NCBI GenBank assembly: GCA_036824465.1
Contig: DAITAC010000120.1
Coordinates: forward strand, 1 to 10,966
Direction: 5' to 3'
Length of the DNA: 10,966 nt
Source of the DNA: JAKOQB01 sp036824465
Lineage (GTDB): Bacteria > Pseudomonadota > Gammaproteobacteria > Burkholderiales > Burkholderiaceae_F
Below the pieces are notes generated by a model. That model had not been told where the DNA came from. It was given only the letters and a program-made list of their open reading frames with translations, and made no database searches. Of the stretch, positions 1 through 5,791 are shown piece by piece; position 1 is the first letter of the stretch, and each line of letters begins with the position of its first letter. Made by a program: the position numbers and the translations under genes.

Positions 1-1
1 A

Positions 2-424
2 CGCTTCTCGGACGGCAATTCACGTAACCATCTTCGCGCTCGGCTCATCTACGCGTTCGCGCCCGAGTACGGCGTGAGCGTGCAGCTACGCCATCGGCGT
101 TTCACTGCCGACGACATCACCGTGCCGCGACGCTATTTCAATCCCGGGCACTATGAGGAAACGCAACTGGTTCTCGCGATGCGCCGACGCATCGCCTGGT
201 GGCCCGGATGGTCAATCAATGGCCATGTCGGCGCCGGGCGCGAGACGATCGACCGCACCGATCGCAAGCCCACCACGGCCGCCGAACTGCGCCTTGACGG
301 CCCCTTCGATAACGGCTGGCAGGTCGGTCTGCGCGCACAGTACCTACGCAGCGCGGGTGGGGTCGAAGGCGTCGACTACTGGTACTCGCTAATCGGCGCA
401 ACGCTGACGGTGCCGCTGCGCTGA
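2..424 (+). CDS. Outer-membrane beta-barrel-like protein, C-terminal part (5' end outside window)
   Basis: The reading frame is open from the first complete codon at base 2 to a TGA at 422-424, so only the last 140 residues or so are present and the start lies outside the window. The visible part alternates polar and hydrophobic/aromatic residues in short strands separated by charged turns (for example RARLIYAFAPEYGVSVQLRH, GWQVGLRAQYLRSA, YWYSLIGATLTVPLR). This is the pattern of transmembrane beta-strands of an outer-membrane barrel. The YFNPGHYEE segment recalls the barrels of PgaA-like or TPR-barrel export proteins, but this rests on memory of the pattern and not on an alignment. The gene runs towards the pilus operon and stops 13 bases from its last stop codon, so the two transcription units converge. 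There is no sign that it belongs to the pilus system. The barrel call is moderately safe; the family is uncertain. Confidence 0.6.
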   Translation, partial: RFSDGNSRNHLRARLIYAFAPEYGVSVQLRHRRFTADDITVPRRYFNPGHYEETQLVLAMRRRIAWWPGWSINGHVGAGRETIDRTDRKPTTAAELRLDGPFDNGWQVGLRAQYLRSAGGVEGVDYWYSLIGATLTVPLR

Positions 425-437
425 ATTCGCGCCCGGC

Positions 438-929
438 TCAGTAGCGCAAAGTCAGCACCAGCGAGTCGGCATACGCGCCGATCCGTACCGCAATCTGACC
501 GGCCGGAATGCGTCCGTACACCGGCAATTGCAGCCGCGCGCTCGTTCCGGGGGGGATCGAAAGCACACTTCCACGCCCCGTCGCCGAGTCGGTCCATACG
601 TCGGTGAAGGCCGCGTCAGCGAACAGGTTGTAAAGCAGGGGCGTGCTCGATCCCGGCGTGGTCATCTTCCGCTGCGCGGTCGTCCCGCTCTGCCCCGCAG
701 AGATCGAAACCCGGACCGCGATCTGGTTCGGCGGCGTATTGCGCGAATTCGAGCAATCGACCACGACGTTGCCCAGCAGCCGCGCGACCCCGCCCGGAAG
801 ATTCGGCGAATAGTTGCCGAATGCGAGCGTGCTCGGGCTCATCTGCGACAGGCACGTGACGCCCACTTGCGCCTGCGCCGCAGTACCGAGCAACGCAAAC
901 ACGGCGATCAGGGTTGAATGCCGATGCAT
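438..929 (-). CDS. Spore coat U (SCPU) domain protein, probable tip subunit of Csu-type pilus
   Basis: This 163-residue secreted protein has a signal peptide (about residues 1-20, ending TAAQA before QVGVTC) and one SCPU/Csu pilin domain. Family marks are the LAFGNYSP turn (about 35-42), a Cys pair at C26 and C59 (VVVDC), the PVYGRI strand near the C-terminus and the final strand ADSLVLTLRY. It is the last gene of the operon, the position held by the tip adhesin gene in Csu operons, and its start overlaps the usher end by 22 bases. Unlike the two other SCPU genes here, its first Cys is only about the sixth mature residue, so the N-terminal donor strand is essentially missing. That fits a subunit at the tip, which has no neighbour to complement. 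CsuE of Acinetobacter is about twice as long, with two domains, so this would be a minimal tip. The family is clear; the tip role is inferred. Confidence 0.87.
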   Translation of the reverse strand: MHRHSTLIAVFALLGTAAQAQVGVTCLSQMSPSTLAFGNYSPNLPGGVARLLGNVVVDCSNSRNTPPNQIAVRVSISAGQSGTTAQRKMTTPGSSTPLLYNLFADAAFTDVWTDSATGRGSVLSIPPGTSARLQLPVYGRIPAGQIAVRIGAYADSLVLTLRY

Positions 930-3211
930 TCGAGTGGACCGATGGAGTGAAATGCGCGGCCACGCTCGGCCGGCAGGTCGAAGTCGATGCTACAAGACTG
1001 GCCGCGCAGCTCGACTTCCGCGCGCTTGCGGCCCGGCCTGCCGGTCACATAAAACTCGCCCCGCTGCGCCACGTTCGTCGCCTGCGCATCGGGCTCTACT
1101 CTTACGCCTGCGCCGGCCGGTATTGGTACGCCTTTTGCGGTTCGCAGGCGGACGATCGCGCTCGCCACGCGTTTCACATCCGGCTCGATGCGCACGCCGC
1201 TGCGATAGGGCGCGACGACGAACTCGCGATCCTTGCCTATGCGCGCGTCCGCAGGCAGCTCGTCCGCATCGACGCGGATCTCGTTCGGCTGATAGGCGCT
1301 CAACCGCGGCAGGATCAGTTGCCCGCGTGCATCGGTGCGTCCTGCGACCTGGTTGTTCAACAAGACCGGCACATCGGCAAAATCGTCGAGCTGCACGAGC
1401 GCGAAGCTGTCGTTGATAGCGCGCGCAAACAACGGCACCGACCCGATCGTGGCAGCACTGCCACTGGCCCCCAGCCGCCAGGCACTTCCCGTCTGTGCGT
1501 CGCGCGCAAAATCGGCCGTGAGCGTCACGGCGCGCATCTGCACAGTTGCGGCAGCCTCTTCTCGCCTCACACGCGCGTCCGTCACCGCTACGCGGTAACC
1601 CCAGCCTTCGTCGATCGGAAGCGCCTGCTGCACTCCGGCGGTTCGACGCGCATCCGCACCTCCCTCGACGCTTGCGCTCGCACTGCTTCTCAATCCAAGG
1701 GCATAGGTCATGAATACGCCGACACCGGTCGTGTCGCGCCCGTTGGTCACGACCCGGTTAGCCGCCAGCAGTGCCGACAGTCCCGGTGCCAGCGTGACAA
1801 ACGCTGACAGATTCGCGCTGCGCGTTCGCTCGCCGTCCTGTCGCCGCAAGTCAATCAGCAGCGCACCAAGGTTCCAGCGCGGCGAAACGCGCCGCGACAC
1901 GTTGACCGTCACCAGGCTGCGCGGCGTCGGCGACTCGGCGGTATCGCCAGCGAAGCGAAAGCCGTTTTGCGCCTGCTCCCAGCGCAAGCCAATCGTGTTG
2001 TCGAAATCCTGATAGCGATAGCCGAGCGCTCCGAAGCCGCGCGTGCCGTCGCGTCCATTGACGGCCAGCGCGGCTTCGATTTCGCCCCAGCCGCTGCCCA
2101 CGTCGATCGCCACGCCAGCCACCCGCGCCACGCCCGCCTCGGTTTCGAATCGCCCTTCGACCGTCACGTTCCGGCTGATACCCTGCCGCCACAGTCCGCT
2201 GGCATAGTCGTTGCCGTACTGGGAAAACCCGGTCACGCTGCCGGCGCGCAGGCGCCCCGCCGCAAAAGCAAAGTCACTGAGTCCCGGGCGGAGCAGACCG
2301 CTAGCCGCATAGAAAGTCGACGTGACCGTCTGCTCGCGCCCCAGCGCGTCGCGCACCACGATGCGCGCGTCGCCCCCGCCCAGCACGATCGGCACGTTGT
2401 TCAGCGTAAACGGGCCGGGCGGGACTTCCGTCGTCGACCGCAGCTGGTTCTGAACGAACACCTCGACCGTTGATGGCACCGTCGCCGACCCAACGAAACT
2501 TGGCAGCGGCTGTGGCACGAAACCCGGACGCAGGCTGAAATTCGAACGCAGCGCGGCACCGCCGAATCGCAGCGCGCGCCCCGTTGCACCGGGCCTGCTG
2601 ATCGAATCCCCGACTTCCAGAGTCGTCGTGGCGTCCGCCCAGTCGTGGCGAAACGTCGTGGCCAGGCGTTCGTACCTGTGCGATACAGCGTCATCGCTCC
2701 ACATATTGCGAAGGATGAAGCTGTGGACGAGCACGCCGATATCACTGAACGCCCCCGCTTCAAACGCGCCGTCGACGGCTGCCCGTCCGGCAAAGCGCGT
2801 GCCCAGCAGGTCGTAATTGAAGAAGCCGCCAGTGGCAGCGCGGGTCACCGGATACTCGGGACCCAATGCATTGACGGCGCTCGCCTCAAACGCGTTCGCC
2901 GGAGCAGTCAGCTCGAGTCGCAGGCTGCGACGATCCAGGTTCACTACCTCAATTCCCAAGCGAGTCAGAAGGAAAAAACGTCGCCCCTGGAAGGTGAGAT
3001 CGGCGCCGTCGGGAACGCGCAATCGCCACTCACGTGCATCCTTCTCGTCAAGGAACAGTCTGCCGACTCGCTCGACCAGCAGCAGCGTGCCCTTGTCTTC
3101 ACGATTCAGCGTCGCCTCGACGACGAGCGACGTCTGCGCAAACGCTGCGTTCAGTAAGAGTGATAGAGCGACGAAGATCAGCGCCGACGTCAGTCGCGCC
3201 GGCCGCCTCAT
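908..3211 (-). CDS. Outer-membrane usher of Csu-type (archaic) chaperone-usher pilus, CsuD-like
   Basis: This 767-residue usher receives chaperone-subunit complexes in the periplasm and assembles and exports the pilus through its barrel. A signal peptide ends near NAAFA-QTS (residues 1-25). A periplasmic N-terminal domain follows (about 26-125), then the barrel with a plug domain inserted at about 237-297 (EVFVQNQLRS, PGPFTLNNVPI, VVRDALGREQ are typical plug sequences). The barrel continues to about 590, followed by small C-terminal beta domains (VLLNNQVAGRTDARGQLILP, then YRSGVRIEPDV). The last C-terminal domain has a Cys pair at about C740 and C762. The length is normal for the family, CsuD-like ushers being roughly 770-830 residues. 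The ATG shares an ATGA overlap with the chaperone stop, indicating translational coupling. No disruption is seen. Confidence 0.95.
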   Translation of the reverse strand: MRRPARLTSALIFVALSLLLNAAFAQTSLVVEATLNREDKGTLLLVERVGRLFLDEKDAREWRLRVPDGADLTFQGRRFFLLTRLGIEVVNLDRRSLRLELTAPANAFEASAVNALGPEYPVTRAATGGFFNYDLLGTRFAGRAAVDGAFEAGAFSDIGVLVHSFILRNMWSDDAVSHRYERLATTFRHDWADATTTLEVGDSISRPGATGRALRFGGAALRSNFSLRPGFVPQPLPSFVGSATVPSTVEVFVQNQLRSTTEVPPGPFTLNNVPIVLGGGDARIVVRDALGREQTVTSTFYAASGLLRPGLSDFAFAAGRLRAGSVTGFSQYGNDYASGLWRQGISRNVTVEGRFETEAGVARVAGVAIDVGSGWGEIEAALAVNGRDGTRGFGALGYRYQDFDNTIGLRWEQAQNGFRFAGDTAESPTPRSLVTVNVSRRVSPRWNLGALLIDLRRQDGERTRSANLSAFVTLAPGLSALLAANRVVTNGRDTTGVGVFMTYALGLRSSASASVEGGADARRTAGVQQALPIDEGWGYRVAVTDARVRREEAAATVQMRAVTLTADFARDAQTGSAWRLGASGSAATIGSVPLFARAINDSFALVQLDDFADVPVLLNNQVAGRTDARGQLILPRLSAYQPNEIRVDADELPADARIGKDREFVVAPYRSGVRIEPDVKRVASAIVRLRTAKGVPIPAGAGVRVEPDAQATNVAQRGEFYVTGRPGRKRAEVELRGQSCSIDFDLPAERGRAFHSIGPLECIGIQP

Positions 3212-3882
3212 GGGCCGGGACGGACCGCCGCCGGAGTTTCGTCGCCGTCCCGCAACGTCAGCAGAACACTGTCTACCGGCGCGCTGATCGGCCAGGAACG
3301 ACGCCCGCCGGAAAGCACGTAGATGCCGGACTTCAGCACGGTCCCGTCGGCCGTCTTGAGCGACGTGATCGACGCATGCGCTCTACCCTGATTCTCTACG
3401 TCCAGGAACAGGCTTCCCGACTCGCGCCGCAGACTCCATACCAGCTCTGATTTTGCACGCGGCGGCGTGACGAACACCGGCAGGCTGATACGCAGCACAG
3501 TGGCCACCGTATTTGCCTGTGGATCGCCCAGCGGCGTCTCCTGGAGAATCAGCCGATACGCGGTCTCGCGAACCGGGTCCGCAGGCGCCTGCATCAGCAC
3601 GCGCACGATCTGGCGCTGCCCGGGTTCCAGCGAAAAGATCGGCGGCGTGACGACGAAATCCTCGGTGGCCTCAAGCTCATCGTCGCCATCGCGATCATCT
3701 TTCCACCGATAGCGCTCCGCCTGCATCTGCGTGGCCTGCTGCCCCGAGTTGACCACCTCGATCGACGCGGCGCGGCGTCCCGATCCGATATCGACGCGCA
3801 CCGGCGTGATCGTGAATGCGCCCGCGTGCGCCAGCGTCGACCCCATGAGGGCGCACACGAATGCGAGCGCGCGAAACAACAT
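3208..3882 (-). CDS. Periplasmic PapD-like pilus chaperone, CsuC-like
   Basis: This 224-residue periplasmic chaperone would hold each SCPU subunit in an assembly-competent state by lending it a beta-strand until the usher takes over. It has a signal peptide (about residues 1-20, ending LAHA-GAF) and two immunoglobulin-like domains. The first domain carries FTITPVRVDI, the SIEVVNSG strand, VVTPPIFSLEPGQRQIVRV (about 77-95) and the RETAYRLILQE strand (about 105-115), all typical of pilus chaperones. The second domain holds LFLDVENQGRAHASI. The frame stays open upstream into the preceding pilin gene, but the ATG at 3882 is preferred. It gives a clean signal peptide, lies 8 bases after the upstream stop codon, and follows a TGAGG sequence that can serve as ribosome binding site. 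The stop overlaps the usher start as ATGA. Confidence 0.95.
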   Translation of the reverse strand: MLFRALAFVCALMGSTLAHAGAFTITPVRVDIGSGRRAASIEVVNSGQQATQMQAERYRWKDDRDGDDELEATEDFVVTPPIFSLEPGQRQIVRVLMQAPADPVRETAYRLILQETPLGDPQANTVATVLRISLPVFVTPPRAKSELVWSLRRESGSLFLDVENQGRAHASITSLKTADGTVLKSGIYVLSGGRRSWPISAPVDSVLLTLRDGDETPAAVRPGP

Positions 3883-3890
3883 CTGGGGCC

Positions 3891-4373
3891 TCAGAAGTTC
3901 AGCGTGGCCTGAATGGTATCCAAGTAAGGGCCAAAAGGCACGATCTGCGCGCCTGGCAGGCTTCCGTACACCGGGACCGACTGTGGCGCACCAGTACCTA
4001 CGCCCTGCACGCGTTCTGCGTTGCTGTTGCCGAAACGCTGGGTGCGTGCGGCGTCCTGGTACAAGTTGTAGTTCAGGAAGGACGCGGGCCCGCTGGTGAT
4101 CTGCATCCGACGCTGCGCCCCGCTGCTGTTCGCACCATTGTCCAGGCGCAGGTCGAAGTTGGTGCCGGACGGACAGGTCACGACGATGCTGCTCGTCACA
4201 TTGACCGTCGGCGAACCGCCCGTGCCCACGTAGGTGCCGAACGCGACCGGATTGGCCGCTACACCGCAACCGATCGACACGTTTGCCGAAACGCTGAACG
4301 TGATAGTGGATTGTGCCGCCTCGACAGCGGCACAGCTGGCGCAGGCGGCAAACGCGGCGATCAGTCGGCGCAC
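3891..4373 (-). CDS. Spore coat U (SCPU) domain pilin, second subunit
   Basis: This 160-residue secreted SCPU pilin has a signal peptide of about 20 residues (ending CAAVEA) and then a strand-forming N-terminal segment, QSTITFSVSANVSIGC, that can act as donor strand for the next subunit. The SCPU core has VAFGTY (43-48), a Cys pair at C36 and C67 (SIVVTC), the NYNLYQDAARTQRFG middle, SVPVYGSLPG, and the terminal strand DTIQATLNF. The start is GTG at 4373, because an in-frame TGA lies three codons upstream and no ATG gives a signal peptide. No good Shine-Dalgarno sequence is visible, and a short hairpin ends on the start codon, so expression may be lower than that of the major pilin upstream. 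It is probably a minor or adaptor subunit like CsuA or CsuB. The family is sure; the exact position in the pilus is inferred. Confidence 0.9.
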   Translation of the reverse strand: MRRLIAAFAACASCAAVEAAQSTITFSVSANVSIGCGVAANPVAFGTYVGTGGSPTVNVTSSIVVTCPSGTNFDLRLDNGANSSGAQRRMQITSGPASFLNYNLYQDAARTQRFGNSNAERVQGVGTGAPQSVPVYGSLPGAQIVPFGPYLDTIQATLNF

Positions 4374-4402
4374 GGGAAGTCATCCCGGAGCGGTCTTTCC
4401 GC
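4373..4402 (-). promoter_or_regulatory. Two short hairpins between the first and second pilin genes
   Basis: On the minus strand GCGG-AAAGA-CCGC (4402-4390) is followed by CGGGA-TGACT-TCCCG (4387-4373), both with perfect arms. The last base of the second hairpin is the G of the GTG start of the second pilin. Such intercistronic structures can protect the 3' end of the major pilin message or lower translation of the next gene. There is no T-tract, so this is not a complete intrinsic terminator. The function is inferred. Confidence 0.4.
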
Positions 4403-4425
4403 CCCGGTCGAGGACGGCAAGGCGA

Positions 4426-4878
4426 TCAGTAGGTCACCGTCACCGTCACGGTGTCGGTGTGCGTCCCAGTCAAGGATGGGCTCTGCGAGGCGGCAATACG
4501 TCCGTAGACGTTGATGGTCTGCGCCGAGCCGGTACCGGTCTGGCTGCCAAGGGGGAAGGGCGTCGTGCGGCCCGCATTTGAGAACAGGGCGTAATTCAGG
4601 TTCGACGCACCGCTGACCATCTTGAATGCGTTCGCACTCGCCAGATCCACCGAGTACGCCAATGCGTTCGGACAAGTGACAGAGATCGTGGTCTGTCCAT
4701 CGATCGCGACCGACGAGTTGACCGGGTAGGTACCAAATGCCAGCGCGCTCGCGCTGACCGTGCAGGCGGGTTGCACGTTTGCCGTCACCTGAAATGTCGT
4801 GGTCGCAGTCGCAGCAAGTGCGCTTGACACCGATCCAACGAGCGCCGCCGCACAAAGAACTTTTCCTAAAGCTTTCAT
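4426..4878 (-). CDS. Spore coat U (SCPU) domain pilin, probable major subunit (CsuA/B-like)
   Basis: This 150-residue secreted pilin has a signal peptide (about residues 1-22, ending SSALA) and a mature N-terminus, ATATTTFQVTANVQPAC, typical of a donor strand ending at C39. The SCPU core follows: LAFGTYPV (46-53), the second Cys at C69 (ISVTC), LNYALFSNAGRTTPF, NVYGRI and the terminal strand TDTVTVTVTY. The ATG at 4878 is chosen because GGAGG lies 5 bases upstream (4884-4888) and gives the signal peptide. An ATG 45 bases further up lacks both. It is the first canonical pilin gene of the operon and has by far the best ribosome binding site of the pilin genes, which fits the major shaft subunit. 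A 107-base gap with an inverted repeat precedes it and probably holds a promoter. Confidence 0.92.
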   Translation of the reverse strand: MKALGKVLCAAALVGSVSSALAATATTTFQVTANVQPACTVSASALAFGTYPVNSSVAIDGQTTISVTCPNALAYSVDLASANAFKMVSGASNLNYALFSNAGRTTPFPLGSQTGTGSAQTINVYGRIAASQSPSLTGTHTDTVTVTVTY

Positions 4879-4883
4879 GTTTT

Positions 4884-4888
4884 CCTCC
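4884..4888 (-). promoter_or_regulatory. Shine-Dalgarno sequence of the major pilin gene
   Basis: The minus strand reads GGAGG, then AAAAC, then ATG. This is an optimal ribosome binding site with 5-base spacing. It decides the start at 4878 over the upstream in-frame ATG at 4923 and marks this pilin as the one likely to be made in the largest amount. Confidence 0.85.
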
Positions 4889-4912
4889 GTATAACCGATT
4901 AAGGGGTAGATC

Positions 4913-4945
4913 GACTTCAACAACCGTGTGCAAGCGATTGAAGTC
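4913..4945. repeat. Inverted repeat upstream of the major pilin gene, possible operator
   Basis: The arms GACTTCAA (4913-4920) and TTGAAGTC (4938-4945) are perfect reverse complements of 8 bases separated by 17 bases, so the arm centres lie 25 bases apart. The repeat sits 35 to 67 bases upstream of the major pilin start, in the only sizeable non-coding gap of the pilus cluster (4879-4985). It could be a binding site for a dimeric regulator or an mRNA hairpin in the leader. No strong -35/-10 pair is visible nearby. On the minus strand TTGCAC is followed after 17 bases by TCTACC, which is only a weak match. Confidence 0.5.
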
Positions 4946-4985
4946 TATGAGGCACTACCGCCTTCTTGTTAGTCGTCCGAAGAGA

Positions 4986-5282
4986 TTAAAAACGGATGAG
5001 GAGGACGGACGAGCGGTCGCTCGGAGCGGACGAATTCGTTGTTGGACGAGAAGCCTGGCTCGCGTTCGTTGGAACAGCTGCCGCGGACGCTGCACGCGGC
5101 AACACTTGCCGCGACGCTTCGCTGCAACCCGGTGCGTTGCTCTGGCCGCCAACGTCGATCGGACATGGCGATGCGACGACGACGCTGACAGTCATCGTGG
5201 CAGACGCGCGGCGATCGTTCGCGATGGCGCCCGGTATCAGCAAGACGAGAAGCGCCAGGCCTTTGAACAGGTTTCCGGTCAT
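4986..5282 (-). CDS. Small secreted protein of unknown function at the head of the pilus cluster
   Basis: I do not recognise a named family. The 98-residue product has a clear signal peptide (MTGNLFKGLALLVLLIPGAIA, cut near residue 21) and then RRASATMTVSVVVASPC. In composition and in distance to the Cys (C40) this resembles the donor-strand segments of the two SCPU pilins encoded just downstream. A second Cys follows at C53. Residues 54-90 are rich in Ala, Ser, Thr and Pro and look disordered, and the end SSVLLIRF is strand-like. No SCPU core (LAFG, VYG) is present. The start is supported by the signal peptide and an in-frame stop just upstream. A normally spaced Shine-Dalgarno is absent: the only AGGG abuts the ATG and lies in a hairpin. 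The gene starts 41 bases after hoxW and ends 107 bases before the major pilin. It could be a pilus accessory protein or a decayed pilin. Confidence 0.6.
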   Translation of the reverse strand: MTGNLFKGLALLVLLIPGAIANDRRASATMTVSVVVASPCPIDVGGQSNAPGCSEASRQVLPRAASAAAVPTNASQASRPTTNSSAPSDRSSVLLIRF

Positions 5283-5283
5283 C

Positions 5284-5299
5284 CCTGCTCAACGGCAGG
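5284..5299 (-). promoter_or_regulatory. Short hairpin between hoxW and the pilus cluster
   Basis: On the minus strand CCTGC-CGTTGA-GCAGG has perfect 5-base arms and ends two bases before the ATG of the small secreted protein. It contains the only purine-rich stretch near that start. No T-run follows, so it is a poor intrinsic terminator. It may limit translation of the next gene or be a remnant of a boundary between the two operons. Confidence 0.3.
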
Positions 5300-5323
5300 C
5301 AACCGGGATTCTTTAGCGAGATC

Positions 5324-5791
5324 TCACGTACGACGAAGCGCTTCGACCAGCGCAGCCATGGCGATTGCGAGATTTGCCGCCGCTGCCGCGGTCAACGGCG
5401 CACCGAGTTCGAACGTATCGCCGCGCACGGCAAGCACGCGCGCTGTGGGTGGCGCCACGCCAGTGAGGCGCTGATAGCAGGCCAGAAGGGTCTGCGGCGA
5501 CAACGCGTGCGTGGTGATGCTCGCATCGTCCGCTGCCGCGAGTGAATTGAAGGTGAACGCTGCGTCGCCGCTCGTTGTCGCATCGACGAAGATAACTTCG
5601 CGCCGCCCGAGCAGATCGAGTGCGTGCTCGACCTGGAGTTGAAAGTCCGTCAGCACGTCGAGGTCGGGCAGGCCGAGCGCCTCCAGCCGTTCAGCCAGCA
5701 GCGGACCGAGCGCATCATCGCCGCGGCTCGGATTACCGATCGCGATCACCAGCTTCGGCCGTACACCGACCGGCGCATCGAAGGTCAGCAT
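5324..5791 (-). CDS. hoxW: HoxW, hydrogenase maturation endopeptidase for HoxH
   Basis: This 155-residue protease belongs to the HycI/HybD/HoxW family. It removes the C-terminal extension of the hydrogenase large subunit after nickel has been inserted, which lets HoxH close its active site and join HoxY. Visible family motifs are the N-terminal strand LVIAIGNPSRGDDALGP (residues 14-30), with D25 and D26 at the metal-sensing position, DFQLQVEHALDL (49-60), the VDA strand with D70, and THALSP with H95. The acidic residue near 25, D70 and H95 match the three nickel-binding positions known in HybD. The DFQLQVEHALD stretch is, to my knowledge, characteristic of proteases for NAD-reducing hydrogenases. 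The gene overlaps the end of hoxH by 7 bases, as expected for a protease dedicated to that subunit. The length is normal. Confidence 0.95.
   Translation of the reverse strand: MLTFDAPVGVRPKLVIAIGNPSRGDDALGPLLAERLEALGLPDLDVLTDFQLQVEHALDLLGRREVIFVDATTSGDAAFTFNSLAAADDASITTHALSPQTLLACYQRLTGVAPPTARVLAVRGDTFELGAPLTAAAAANLAIAMAALVEALRRT

Noticed and set aside
3883..4383. N-terminal extension of the chaperone frame through the second pilin gene
   Set aside because: The extension is the out-of-frame reading of the pilin; the signal peptide of the chaperone begins at 3882.
4433..4449. Tandem GTCACC repeat, possible slippage or phase-variation tract
   Set aside because: It encodes the alternating Val-Thr of the terminal beta-strand of the pilin. 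The unit is 6 bases, so changes would not shift the frame, and the copy number is below three full perfect units.
4986..5292. Frameshifted SCPU pilin hidden in other frames of the small secreted protein gene
   Set aside because: The other minus-strand frames (4955-5152, 4969-5292) show no LAFG, VYG or Cys pattern of an SCPU core.
5284..5299. Intrinsic terminator after hoxW
   Set aside because: The arms are only 5 bases long and no T-run follows on the minus strand; it is recorded as a hairpin only.
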